Shown: piece by piece, positions 52,162 through 60,618 of the stretch
Position numbering within the stretch: the first letter of the stretch is position 1
Layout of the letters: every line of letters begins with the position of its first letter
Origin: Kibdelosporangium aridum
GTDB taxonomy: Bacteria > Actinomycetota > Actinomycetes > Mycobacteriales > Pseudonocardiaceae
Length of the DNA stretch: 64,000 nucleotides
Direction: 5' to 3'
Assembly: GCF_900176515.1 (NCBI RefSeq)
Contig: NZ_FWXV01000008.1
Coordinates: 186,001 to 250,000, forward strand
Notes under the pieces: generated by a model
What the model saw: the letters and a program-made list of their open reading frames with translations, nothing else
What the model was told of the DNA's origin: nothing
The model's database searches: none
Position numbers and translations under genes: made by a program

Positions 52162-53819
52162 GTCGGCAGGGCCCAGATCGGGTTGGTGTAGAACCACAAG
52201 TCCCGCCACGGGTCGGCGTTGCCGAGAACGTCCATCGCCGGACCGGCCGGATCGACTTCGGCGCCGCGCAGACCGGGCGCGGTCCGATTGCCGTCAGTGC
52301 CGCGCAGACGGACGTAGACCGGCCGGTCGAGCCGACCGAGCGAGTACTTGAGGCTGACGGTTCCGCTCGCTGCCGTAGTGTCGAAGGACTTCACGACCCT
52401 GGTCCGCGGCGCGACGAACGTGTCGCGGTCGGCAACCGGGCCCGTGACGTCACCCTGGATGACATCCACTCTGGCGAGCTGCGGCACGAACTGCGCCCAG
52501 TTGGGCTGAGCAGCCAGGTCGATCGTGACGACCAACTCGGCCTGCGTGCCTCGCTTGGCGTGCAGTACGCCACCGAGGGTGGCCCAGGACTGTCCCCACC
52601 GGCCGGTCGTGCGCAGCCGCACGTCGATGCCGTCGATCAGCTGGCCGTGGTCGACCCAGACCCGGCCCGCCCTGATGCCGTTCATCACCGCGGCATAGGA
52701 GAAGTCGCTGGCGCCCACGTGGGTGCGGCTGTAGTACCCGGGCCAGAAGTCTCCTTCGCCGAGGTCGACGCTGCCGCGGTAGACCGGGTCGGCTTGCTTG
52801 CCGTCGGCCTCGTAGTTCGAGCCTGGCCCGACGGTCGCGGTGTCGGTGTACACGTGGTGCGAGTCGGAGTTCGCCGTGATCCACCACGGTTTGCCTTCGG
52901 CGAGCAGGCTGTCCCAGAGTCCACCGACGGTGGCGGTCATCCAGTCGAAACCGCCGAAGGTCCGATAGCTTTCCAACGGGTAGCCCGGGAATGACTGCGG
53001 ACCGGGGCTACCGTCGTAGAGTCCTCGGGCCCGGCCCATGCCCGTCGGGGCGGCGATGCCCGCGGCCTGATGGCCAGGAGCACCTTCCATGCCGACGGCG
53101 ATGTGCGGCTGGGCGTCGCGCCAGTTGCGGATCTCGTGTGGTGAGTCGATTCCTTTGCGGGCTGGGTGATTGGCCAGCATCAGTGCGTCGCGGACGGTGC
53201 GCCTGCGGACCGCGTCGGAGAGGAAGTCGATGCCCGCGATGGCCAGCGCTTCGTTGGCCGGGGTGCTCGCGGTCGCGTTGCGTACGCCGCCGTCGAACGA
53301 CGTTTCGAACTGGCGCAGCAGCGCGACCTCGTTCTGTCCAGGGTGGACGAACACGGTGCCGTGCTCGGCGGCCGGGATGTTCCACTCCAGGCCCTGGAAA
53401 ACCAGCGTCGAGGGAAACCGGCTGCGGGCGTCGACGATGTCCGGGTTGACCTTCTCCACGCCGATTCGCGCGTGCGTGGCGTTGCCGTGGTCGGTGATCA
53501 CCAGCCAGTCCAGGCCATAGGTGTCGGCGTGCCGGACCTGGTCGGCGACACGGTATTTGCCGTCGTTGCTGTACTGGGTGTGCACGTGGTGATCGCCGGA
53601 CAGCCACCGGAACCCGCCCTTGGGCGAGGCCGCGGCCGACGGCGCGCCGCTCAACACGGTGGCTCCAGCCAGGCCGGCACCGAGCAGGCCGGTTCGCCGC
53701 AGCATCGACCGGCGGGAAAGGTCGGTCGGGGAGAGCGCCTCGTCCGGCAGGGACAGGTCGACCGCGGGGGACAACTCAGCCTGGTCGTGTTCGTGCCCGT
53801 GTTCGTGGTGATGTCCCAT
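52158..53819 (-). CDS. Exported PHP-domain metallohydrolase (Tat signal, His-rich N-terminus)
   Basis: The protein has 553 residues. The N-terminus MGHHHEHGHEHDQAE is a natural His-rich metal-binding stretch. A twin-arginine signal follows (SRRSMLRRTGLLGAGLAGA). The PHP domain (polymerase/histidinol phosphatase type) starts at SGDHHVHTQYSNDGKYRVAD and continues with WLVITDHGNATHA, LEWNIPAAEHGTVFVHP, MLANHPARKG and ITANSDSHH, giving the His/Asp/Glu set for a multinuclear metal centre. Its likely reaction is phosphoester hydrolysis outside the membrane; the substrate is unknown. The C-terminal 170 residues are beta-rich. A dyad lies just upstream at 53837. Confidence 0.85.
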   Translation of the reverse strand: MGHHHEHGHEHDQAELSPAVDLSLPDEALSPTDLSRRSMLRRTGLLGAGLAGATVLSGAPSAAASPKGGFRWLSGDHHVHTQYSNDGKYRVADQVRHADTYGLDWLVITDHGNATHARIGVEKVNPDIVDARSRFPSTLVFQGLEWNIPAAEHGTVFVHPGQNEVALLRQFETSFDGGVRNATASTPANEALAIAGIDFLSDAVRRRTVRDALMLANHPARKGIDSPHEIRNWRDAQPHIAVGMEGAPGHQAAGIAAPTGMGRARGLYDGSPGPQSFPGYPLESYRTFGGFDWMTATVGGLWDSLLAEGKPWWITANSDSHHVYTDTATVGPGSNYEADGKQADPVYRGSVDLGEGDFWPGYYSRTHVGASDFSYAAVMNGIRAGRVWVDHGQLIDGIDVRLRTTGRWGQSWATLGGVLHAKRGTQAELVVTIDLAAQPNWAQFVPQLARVDVIQGDVTGPVADRDTFVAPRTRVVKSFDTTAASGTVSLKYSLGRLDRPVYVRLRGTDGNRTAPGLRGAEVDPAGPAMDVLGNADPWRDLWFYTNPIWALPT

Positions 53820-53836
53820 GCGCGCCCGCTCTCAAT

Positions 53837-53851
53837 GTGAATTCAGTTCAC
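53837..53851. promoter_or_regulatory. Dyad upstream of the PHP-domain gene
   Basis: GTGAATTCAGTTCAC is a perfect GTGAA-N5-TTCAC inverted repeat ending 18 bases before the PHP start codon on the minus strand. It is not a PhoP box, because the required 11-base direct repeat is absent. The cognate regulator is unknown. Confidence 0.4.
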
Positions 53852-54015
53852 CTATAGCCGGGACAGCGTCCCGGTGATCGGGAAACGAGAGGTGAACGCA
53901 GCGTGGCGGCCGGGAAGACACTTGATGCGCGTTTGAACCACTTCGGGGCGGCTCGTAGTGGGCGGTCACCCGGATGACGGAGTGCCGATCGGCCATCTTT
54001 CGCTACAGTCGCTTT

Positions 54016-54031
54016 CTGGGAGCGCTCCCAG
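54016..54031. promoter_or_regulatory. CebR/CelR-type operator of the second GH9 gene
   Basis: CTGGGAGCGCTCCCAG lies 26 bases before the ATG at 54058 and is identical to the copies at 40643 and 51532. Confidence 0.85.
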
Positions 54032-54057
54032 AAATGTTGCCGACGGTGAGGTGTCCT

Positions 54058-55974
54058 ATGTGGACAATGTTGTCCCGGGTTCTGCCCGCGGTGCTGGTGG
54101 TGGGTCTGTCCGTGGTGCCCGCTGCGGCCAGTGTGAGCGCTGCCGCCACCTTCAACTACGGCGAGGCGTTGCAGAAGTCGGTGTGGTTCTACGACGCCCA
54201 GCGCTCGGGCCGGCTGCCTGCGAACAACCGGGTTTCCTGGCGCGGTGACTCGGCGGTGACAGACGGGCAGGACGTCGGCCTCGATCTGTCCGGCGGTTTC
54301 TACGACGCTGGTGACCACGTGAAGTTCGGGCTGCCGTTCGAGTTCAGCATGACCATGCTCGCCTGGGGCGTGGTGGAGAACCCTGCGGCATACCAGAGCT
54401 CCGGCCAGCTGCCGTTCGTCAAAGCCAACCTGAAGTGGGGAAACGACTGGCTGATCAAGGCGCATCCGCAGCCGAACGTCTTGTACGGCCAGGTCGGCAA
54501 GGGCGACGACGACCACCGGTGGTGGGGCCCGGCCGAGACGATGACGATGGCTCGCCCGTCGTACAAGATCGACGCGTCCTGCCCTGGTTCCGATCTCGCC
54601 GGTGAGGCCGCGGCCCAGCTCGCGGCGAGCTACCTCGTGTTCAAGGACAGCGACCCCGCGTACGCCGCCACACTGCTGTCACATGCCAAGCAGCTCTACA
54701 CCTTCGCGGACACGTATCGGGGTGCGTACTCGAACTGCATCACCGACGCCCAGAACTTCTACCGTTCCTGGAGCGGTTACCAGGACGAGCTGGTGTGGGG
54801 CGCGATCTGGCTCTACCGGGCCACAGGCGACAGCTCGTATCTGGCGAAAGCCGAGGCGGAGTACCCCAAGCTGTCCACTGAGCCGCAGAGCACTACCCGT
54901 TCTTACAAATGGACGATCGCGTGGGACGACAAGTCGTACGGCGCCTATGTGTTGCTGGCCCGGTTGACCGGCAAGCAGCAGTACATCGCCGACGCGAACC
55001 GTTGGCTGGACTACTGGACCGTCGGGGTGAACGGCCAGCGAGTGCCGTACTCGCCGGGTGGGCAGGCTGTGCTCGACACGTGGGGGTCCCTGCGGTACGC
55101 GGCCAACACGTCGTTCGCCGCATTGGTCTACAGCGACTGGCTGAAGGCGCAAGACCCCACCCGTGCCCGCACTTATCACGACTTCGGCGTGCGGCAGATC
55201 AACTACGCGCTGGGTGACAACCCGCGCAAGTCCAGTTATGTGGTCGGTTTCGGCGCCAACCCGCCTCGCAATCCCCATCACCGGACCGCACATGGCTCAT
55301 GGGCCGACAGCATCGCGGACCCCGTGACCAATCGGCATGTCCTTTACGGCGCCCTGGTCGGCGGACCGACGTCGCCCAACGACGCGTACACCGACGATCG
55401 TTCGAACTACACGATGAACGAGGTCGCGTTGGACTACAACGCGGGCTTCACCAGCGCACTCGCGCGTCTCTACGGGGAGTATGGCGGCGCCCCGCTGACG
55501 GCGTTCCCGCCGACGGAAACCCCTGATGGGCCGGAGATCTTCGCGCAAGGCGCGTTGAACCAGCCGGATGGCAACAAGTTCACTGAGGTCAAGGCGTACG
55601 TGCTCAACAAGTCGGCCTGGCCAGCACGCACGTTCACCGGTGCGCTGCGCTACTACTTCACGCTCGACGCAAGCACTACGCCCAGTCAGATTTCGGTGAC
55701 CTCGCCGTACAACCAATGCGGTCAGCCTGCGGTGAAGCAGTTCTCCGGCAACGTGTACTACGTGGAGATCACCTGCTCGACGGGAGTCGCGCCGGGTGGC
55801 CAGTCCCGGTACCGCAAGGAGATCCAGTTCCGGATCAGCAGCGCTGGCACGTGGGATCCGAGCAACGACTGGTCGCGCCGCGGCCTGGCACCCAGCGGCT
55901 CGACCCCGGTGCAGACACCGAACCTCAACCTGGTCCAAGGTTCGACCGTGGTGTGGGGTGATCCGCCAGCCTGA
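54058..55974 (+). CDS. Secreted GH9 endoglucanase with C-terminal CBM3c-like domain
   Basis: The protein has 638 residues. The signal peptide ends near AASVSAA. The GH9 domain follows (FNYGEALQKSVWFYDAQRSG, GGFYDAGDHVKFGLP, NPHHRTAHGSW, YTMNEVALDYNAGF with the acid Glu), then a CBM3c-like module from about 495 (KFTEVKAYVLNKSAWPAR). This is the theme-B arrangement of processive endoglucanases, but the FN3 and CBM2 that usually follow are missing. The upstream frame to 53974 passes through the operator, so ATG 54058 with GGTGAGG before it is the start. Confidence 0.93.
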   Translation: MWTMLSRVLPAVLVVGLSVVPAAASVSAAATFNYGEALQKSVWFYDAQRSGRLPANNRVSWRGDSAVTDGQDVGLDLSGGFYDAGDHVKFGLPFEFSMTMLAWGVVENPAAYQSSGQLPFVKANLKWGNDWLIKAHPQPNVLYGQVGKGDDDHRWWGPAETMTMARPSYKIDASCPGSDLAGEAAAQLAASYLVFKDSDPAYAATLLSHAKQLYTFADTYRGAYSNCITDAQNFYRSWSGYQDELVWGAIWLYRATGDSSYLAKAEAEYPKLSTEPQSTTRSYKWTIAWDDKSYGAYVLLARLTGKQQYIADANRWLDYWTVGVNGQRVPYSPGGQAVLDTWGSLRYAANTSFAALVYSDWLKAQDPTRARTYHDFGVRQINYALGDNPRKSSYVVGFGANPPRNPHHRTAHGSWADSIADPVTNRHVLYGALVGGPTSPNDAYTDDRSNYTMNEVALDYNAGFTSALARLYGEYGGAPLTAFPPTETPDGPEIFAQGALNQPDGNKFTEVKAYVLNKSAWPARTFTGALRYYFTLDASTTPSQISVTSPYNQCGQPAVKQFSGNVYYVEITCSTGVAPGGQSRYRKEIQFRISSAGTWDPSNDWSRRGLAPSGSTPVQTPNLNLVQGSTVVWGDPPA

Positions 55975-55998
55975 CCGTCCACAGTAGAGGGCTCGCGA

Positions 55999-56685
55999 TC
56001 AGTGTGGCTGTGCGGCCATGGTGGCGAGGGTGTCGATCAGAATGCGTAGCCCGAACTCGAACTCCTGCTCGTGATCGCACACGGCAAGGTACGGGGCCGC
56101 CGACATGACGGCGGGCAGACCGGACGCTTCGAGGTCGGCGAGCCGGCGTCGGCTGGCCTCGGGGTTGGCGACGCTGAACGTGGGGGCCACGTTGACTTCG
56201 CGCATCAGGGTCCCGATCAGGTACGCCAGCACGGTTCGCAGTGCGTGGACCGCGAGGTCCGGGGGATAGCCCGCGGCGAGGAGTGGGCTGAGAACGGCTT
56301 CGAGGGGCGTGAGTGCGGTCAGTGACGCGAGTTTGCGGGTCAGGACGAGTGGTGCGGCGCGGGGATGTTCGAGCATCGTCGCCCGGAATTCCCGCGCCAT
56401 CGTGTCCATGCTGTCTCGCAGGTCCGCTGCTGGTGACGGCGCTGGCAGGCGGGACAGCAGCACTTCGGCGATTCCGTCGAGCAGGGCGTCTTTGCTGTCG
56501 ATGTGGTTGTACAGGCTCATCGGGTCGACGCCGAGCCGGCGCGCGAGTTTGCGCATGCTGACGGCCTCGATGCCCTCCTCGTCGACCAGGGCGAGGGCCT
56601 CACGCAGGATCCGTTCCCGCGACAGGACGCCACCGGAGTCCTTGGGTGGGCGGCCGCGCCGGGGTTTGGCGGCGGTGGGAGTCAT
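55999..56685 (-). CDS. TetR-family transcriptional regulator
   Basis: The protein has 228 residues. After a basic arm (KPRRGRPPKD) the HTH reads EAVSMRKLARRLGVDPMSLY then NHIDSKDAL, with a TetR_C-type ligand domain behind. It is eight bases downstream of the P450 gene and shares its transcript. The doubled palindrome at 58021-58057 is the likely target, which would make it an autoregulator of this transcript and a repressor of the divergent gene. Confidence 0.9.
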   Translation of the reverse strand: MTPTAAKPRRGRPPKDSGGVLSRERILREALALVDEEGIEAVSMRKLARRLGVDPMSLYNHIDSKDALLDGIAEVLLSRLPAPSPAADLRDSMDTMAREFRATMLEHPRAAPLVLTRKLASLTALTPLEAVLSPLLAAGYPPDLAVHALRTVLAYLIGTLMREVNVAPTFSVANPEASRRRLADLEASGLPAVMSAAPYLAVCDHEQEFEFGLRILIDTLATMAAQPH

Positions 56686-56693
56686 CTGTCGTC

Positions 56694-57998
56694 CTAGGTG
56701 AGTGTGGCGGGCAGGTGCTCGTAACCGCGCAGGATTCGGGTCGGTCGGCGACTGCTTCCGGGGAGCAGGCGCAGGCCGGGGAAACGCTCGAAGATCGTGC
56801 GCAGTCCGATCTCGCCCTCCATGCGGGCCAGCGAGGCGCCCAAGCAGTAGTGGCGGCCTGCGCCGAACGAGACGTGGTCGCGGGCGTTGGCGCGGGTGAT
56901 GTCGAAGGCGGCAGGGTCTGTGAAGACCTGCGGGTCACGGTTCGCGCCTGCGAGCACGGTGGTCACTATCGCCCCACGTGGCAGCGTGACGCCCGCGACC
57001 TCGGTGTCGCGCACTGCCGTGCGGCCGGTCAACAGAACCGGCGGGTCGTGGCGCAGCACCTCCTCGACCGCGTTGCTCCACAGTTCGGGCCGCTCGCGCA
57101 GCAGAGCGAGCTGGTCGGGATGCCGGGTCAGCAAAGCGATGCCGTTGCCGAGCAGGTTGACGGTGGTCTCGAAACCGGCCGCCAGCACCAGCCCCGCGGT
57201 CGCCTTCAGCTCTGTCCCGGTCAGCCCGACCCCGTTGTCCCGCGCGGCGACGAGCTGGCTGAGCAGGTTGTCCCCGGGGTGGCGACGCAGGTACTCGAGG
57301 TGGTCACCGAGCCAGGCGTCGAACTGCGCCAGCGCTGTCTCGACGCTGCGGAACGCTCGCCACCCCAGGCCGAAGTCGAGGCTGGGCGCGGCCGCCGCGC
57401 CGAAGGAGAGGACACGGCCGTGATCTTGGGGCCGGACGCCGAGGATCTCGCTGATGACAGTGACGGGGAGCAGCCCGCAGTAGGACTTGACCAAGTCGAC
57501 GGGGCCGCGATGGGTGAGCTCGTCGAGGAGCTGGTTGGCGATCTGCTGGGTTCGTTCGCGCAGTTGCTCGACGGCCCGTGCGGTGAACACGCGCGTGACG
57601 AGCTTGCGGTAGCGGGTGTGGTCGGGAGGCTCGACCGCGAGCAGCGACGGGGGCCGTACCGGGTGGACGTGGTCGCTGGCCGACCACGTCACGAGTCGTC
57701 CGAGCCTTGATGCGTCGGGCATGGACGACCGGGTGCGGAAGTCGTTGCTGGACAGCAGTTCCCGGACCGCGGCGTGTGTCGTGGTGGTCCAGGTGTAGCG
57801 CCCGGGGGCGAGCGGTCCGGCGGCACGGATCTCGTCGAACAGGCCCGACAGGTCGTGCCCCTTCGTGGCGGCGGCGACCAGCCGGCCTTGGAGGTCGCCG
57901 CGTCGGGCCTCGCGCCGCATCAGTGTCCGGGGAAGTGCGTGCGCCAGGCCCCACCTGACCGCCGGCTTTGCTCTGTCGAGGACTCCGTTCAGGGTCAC
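56694..57998 (-). CDS. Cytochrome P450
   Basis: The protein has 434 residues, with a GTG start at 57998 preceded by GAGGAG. Landmarks: LLAVEPPDHTRYRKLVTRVF, I-helix LVLAAGFETTVN (Phe in place of the common His or Asp before Glu), ExxR in EEVLRHDPP, and heme loop FGAGRHYCLG with Cys385. It is divergent from the SnoaL-like gene and precedes the tetR gene. The substrate is unknown; a xenobiotic- or metabolite-inducible oxidation is suggested by the TetR pairing. Confidence 0.9.
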   Translation of the reverse strand: MTLNGVLDRAKPAVRWGLAHALPRTLMRREARRGDLQGRLVAAATKGHDLSGLFDEIRAAGPLAPGRYTWTTTTHAAVRELLSSNDFRTRSSMPDASRLGRLVTWSASDHVHPVRPPSLLAVEPPDHTRYRKLVTRVFTARAVEQLRERTQQIANQLLDELTHRGPVDLVKSYCGLLPVTVISEILGVRPQDHGRVLSFGAAAAPSLDFGLGWRAFRSVETALAQFDAWLGDHLEYLRRHPGDNLLSQLVAARDNGVGLTGTELKATAGLVLAAGFETTVNLLGNGIALLTRHPDQLALLRERPELWSNAVEEVLRHDPPVLLTGRTAVRDTEVAGVTLPRGAIVTTVLAGANRDPQVFTDPAAFDITRANARDHVSFGAGRHYCLGASLARMEGEIGLRTIFERFPGLRLLPGSSRRPTRILRGYEHLPATLT

Positions 57999-58013
57999 GT
58001 GCGGCTCCTCTCC

Positions 58014-58041
58014 TTGACCGACCTACAGTGTAGGTTATAGT
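58014..58041 (+). promoter_or_regulatory. Promoter with operator in its spacer
   Basis: TTGACC (58014-58019) and TATAGT (58036-58041) are 16 bases apart, and the first palindrome exactly fills the spacer. On the opposite strand TATAAC (complement of 58033-58038) could serve as the -10 for the P450 gene. Confidence 0.55.
58021..58035. promoter_or_regulatory. TetR operator, copy 1
   Basis: ACCTACAGTGTAGGT is a perfect 7+1+7 palindrome between the -35 and -10 elements of the rightward promoter. Confidence 0.75.
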
Positions 58042-58044
58042 CGG

Positions 58045-58057
58045 CCTACACTGTAGG
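58045..58057. promoter_or_regulatory. TetR operator, copy 2
   Basis: CCTACACTGTAGG repeats the same half-sites with the central base changed, 23 bases centre to centre from copy 1, at about the transcription start. Two copies on nearly the same helix face suggest cooperative binding. Confidence 0.7.
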
Positions 58058-58075
58058 TTTATGCAGGAGCAGTCG

Positions 58076-58639
58076 ATGACAGAGTTCGACATCCCGGACA
58101 CCGAGATCCTCAAAGCGCGGCAGAAGCTGGTCCTCGACCACTTCCGCGACGAGGTCGCCCAAGACTGGGACGCCACCCTGTCGACGTTCCCGCACCCGCA
58201 CTACGAACTGATCGCCACCATGACGGTCCACGACGGCGACAGCGCTGTCCGTGGCTACTACCACGACACCAGAGTCGCCTTTCCCGATCAACGCCACGAG
58301 CTGATCGCGTTGCGGCACAGTGCGGACGCGGTCATCGTGGAGTTCTGGTTGCTGGGCACCCATCTCGGCCCGCTCGGGACGATCCCGGCGACCGGTTCGA
58401 AGTTCCGGGTGCGGATGACCGCCTATTTCATTTTCGACGCCGACGAGAACCTGGTGTGCGAACGGATCTACTTCGACACCGTCTCGATGCTCAAGCAGCT
58501 CATCGGCGGAGTGGACAAGAGGAAGCCGAAGAACTGGCCGCTGCTGGTCAAGCTCGTGCGTGGCTTGCTGGCCATGTCCGCCGAAGGCCCCGATCAGCGC
58601 CTGATCGACACCACCGAGCCGGACCTCCAGCCCGTCTGA
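58076..58639 (+). CDS. SnoaL/NTF2-like protein
   Basis: This 187-residue alpha+beta protein shows the cone-shaped NTF2/SnoaL pattern: HPHYELIATMTVHDG, VRGYYHDTRVAFPD, VEFWLLGTHLGPLG, RMTAYFIFDADENLVCERIY. Relatives include polyketide cyclases and nutrient-scavenging hydrolases. AGGAG at 58065-58069 supports ATG 58076; an ATG at 58061 falls three bases after the second operator and has no ribosome-binding site. It is under the doubled TetR operator, together with the divergent P450, and the two may act on one compound. Confidence 0.75.
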   Translation: MTEFDIPDTEILKARQKLVLDHFRDEVAQDWDATLSTFPHPHYELIATMTVHDGDSAVRGYYHDTRVAFPDQRHELIALRHSADAVIVEFWLLGTHLGPLGTIPATGSKFRVRMTAYFIFDADENLVCERIYFDTVSMLKQLIGGVDKRKPKNWPLLVKLVRGLLAMSAEGPDQRLIDTTEPDLQPV

Positions 58640-58644
58640 TCGTT

Positions 58645-59811
58645 TCAGCTCCAGCGTCCGGCGAGCACGCGAGCCACCACGGCGCTCAGCACGCGTACCC
58701 CTTGGAGCGAACCGGGGTCCATTCCGACGAGCTCGCGGATCCGGCGGAAGCGGTAGTCGAGTGTTCTCGGGTGGATCCGCAACGACCCGGCGGTGTTCAG
58801 CCGGTTCATGTCGTGCCGGTAGTAGGCATCCAATGTGGACACCAGATCCGGTCCGCCTGCCAGCCGCTGCGCGATGCTACGAAGCCATTCGTCGACTTGT
58901 GGCAACTGCGTGACGCCGAGTTCGACGAAGACGTCTGCCATGGTCCGCAGATGGCGTGGCACGGTCTCGACGGGCGCTTCGCGGCTGATCCGGCGCGCCA
59001 GTGCGACCGTGTCAGCCAGCGCGTGAATCCGCCCTATGGCCGCGCCGGTCGCGCACGGCCGTCCGACTGTCCGGGCGAAGTCGCGAACGAGGTCGAGAGC
59101 GCGTTCCTCCGCTGCTTCGGTGTCGCCGCAGGGGAGTAGGGCCACCAGCTCATCGGGTTCGCGCCAAGTCATCGGCACCTGATAGCGCTTCAGCAGTGCG
59201 CCGAGGATCTCCTCGCGTCGTTGGTTCGTGGGGAAAGAGGCGCCGGACACCCGCACGACCGTGATGACATACCGGTCGGCGAGTTTCACGTTGAGGCTGT
59301 CCGCGAGGCCGGGCATCACGGAGATGTCCGCGAGCAAGGTGCACGCGAGGTCTTGGACACGCTTGACAAGAGGCAGCGAGCGCTTCTGCCCGTTGAGGAA
59401 GCCCTGGTTGTAGGCGTTGTGCCCGGCCAGGGCGTTCATCGGCAGCCAGCCGATCATCTCCGTCACGTGGTCGACCGCGTCCAGGCCGGCCGCTTCGTGG
59501 ATCTCTCTCAGGGTGAGAACGTCGTGCAGATCAAGCACACGTCGTCGGGCACCCAGTGAAACGCCTTGCGTGCCGCGTTCCTCGCCGAAGGCAGTCAGCA
59601 TCGCCAGGTCCTGGTCAGTGAAGGGCGCGCCCTCGGCTGCGAGCACGGCCTTGCGGCGTCTGAGCAGTACCGCGAAGTCGAGCATCGCGGCGCGGGCTCG
59701 AGCGTCCTCGGCCGCTGAGCGGAAGTCAGGGAGCTCACTGACGTAGATGTTGACGGCTCGACGTGCGTTGCGGTGTGCCCGGTCCCACAGCACCTTGAAA
59801 AGCCCGTCCAT
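58645..59811 (-). CDS. PucR/CdaR-type transcriptional regulator
   Basis: The protein has 388 residues. The C-terminal HTH of the PucR family is clear (TLDAYYRHDMNRLNTAGSLR then IHPRTLDYRFRRIRELVG). The middle holds a GGDEF-like degenerate domain (VVRVSGASFPTNQRREEIL, VGRPCATGAAIGRIHALAD). The N-terminus is helical, like the RsbR-type regulators of secondary metabolism in actinomycetes. It is convergent with the SnoaL-like gene. Its targets are not visible. Confidence 0.85.
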   Translation of the reverse strand: MDGLFKVLWDRAHRNARRAVNIYVSELPDFRSAAEDARARAAMLDFAVLLRRRKAVLAAEGAPFTDQDLAMLTAFGEERGTQGVSLGARRRVLDLHDVLTLREIHEAAGLDAVDHVTEMIGWLPMNALAGHNAYNQGFLNGQKRSLPLVKRVQDLACTLLADISVMPGLADSLNVKLADRYVITVVRVSGASFPTNQRREEILGALLKRYQVPMTWREPDELVALLPCGDTEAAEERALDLVRDFARTVGRPCATGAAIGRIHALADTVALARRISREAPVETVPRHLRTMADVFVELGVTQLPQVDEWLRSIAQRLAGGPDLVSTLDAYYRHDMNRLNTAGSLRIHPRTLDYRFRRIRELVGMDPGSLQGVRVLSAVVARVLAGRWS

Positions 59812-60091
59812 TCGTTCGCCTCGCTGCTGTCACCCAATGATGGTCTTGGCGGAGAGTCACCCGTCCTACTGGACGACGACTGAATTGGACTCGGGCGGCC
59901 CTGGAGGCTGCACACCTGGCGTGCGACCGCTCGGCGGCAACCCGGGAAAGTGACAAATCGATCTTGGCCGAGCTTGCCGAGCTTCACCCGCAATCACGTA
60001 GATGTGGCCGCTGCGGCCCTGGAATGCTGACGCAACAGGCCAAAACAATGGCCAAAGAATCTCGTACCGAAATAGTATGAGGAGAATCCGC

Positions 60092-60499
60092 ATGCGTCGA
60101 CCACTTGTTGGGTCAGAATCCATGGTGGCCAAGGCGATCAAACCACTACTCATTTTAGCCCTGGCAATTGCCGCCCTCTTTGCCGCGCCTGCCGTGGCAT
60201 CCGCCGCCCCGGCCGGCGGCGTGACGGCAGGCGAGGTCTCGACGGCGGGCTACGAGAGCACGCAGCACTCCGTGGATGGCATCAACGCCGTCTATACCTG
60301 CAGGTATGCGAGTCTGCCGCCGTTCCAGGTCGCCCAGTTCACGTGCACGGTGCGGTTCGGCTCCATGCAGGTGATCCTGAACTGCCAGGACGGCCGACAG
60401 GTCTTCGGTCCCATTCTGCAGGCCGTCGGCACGTACAACTTCAGTATCAGCTGCGCGCCGACCGCGTTTTCCACCTTCAGTGTCCGTGAGTTTTCCTGA
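60092..60499 (+). CDS. Small secreted protein of unknown function
   Basis: The protein has 135 residues. The signal peptide (KAIKPLLILALAIAALFAAP, then AVASAA) is followed by about 95 mature residues with four cysteines (YTCRYA, FTCTVRF, LNCQDG, SISCAP), probably two disulfides in a small beta-sandwich. GAGGAG at 60079-60084 supports ATG 60092. No family recognised. Upstream, 59812-60091 holds no gene, only the likely promoters of this gene and of the divergent PucR gene. Confidence 0.7.
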   Translation: MRRPLVGSESMVAKAIKPLLILALAIAALFAAPAVASAAPAGGVTAGEVSTAGYESTQHSVDGINAVYTCRYASLPPFQVAQFTCTVRFGSMQVILNCQDGRQVFGPILQAVGTYNFSISCAPTAFSTFSVREFS

Positions 60500-60562
60500 A
60501 CACCTGAGGAAGCATGCCGGGGCGGTCGGCCGAGAACCGCGTTGACCGTCCCGGCGACCAGC

Positions 60563-60602
60563 ACAGAACCGCAGTTCACCGCGCCGTGAACTGCGGTTCT
60601 GT
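60563..60602. terminator. Bidirectional hairpin terminator
   Basis: ACAGAACCGCAGTTCAC (60563-60579) pairs perfectly with GTGAACTGCGGTTCTGT (60586-60602) around a 6-base loop, between convergent genes. Confidence 0.8.
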
Positions 60603-60618
60603 CGTGCGCGGCGCCCAC

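Noticed and set aside
53835..53852. PhoP (PHO) box before the PHP-domain gene, suggested by GTTCACC
   Set aside because: The required 11-base spaced direct repeat is not present; only a dyad remains.
53974..54057. Upstream extension of the second GH9 gene
   Set aside because: The operator lies inside it, and a good ribosome-binding site precedes ATG 54058.
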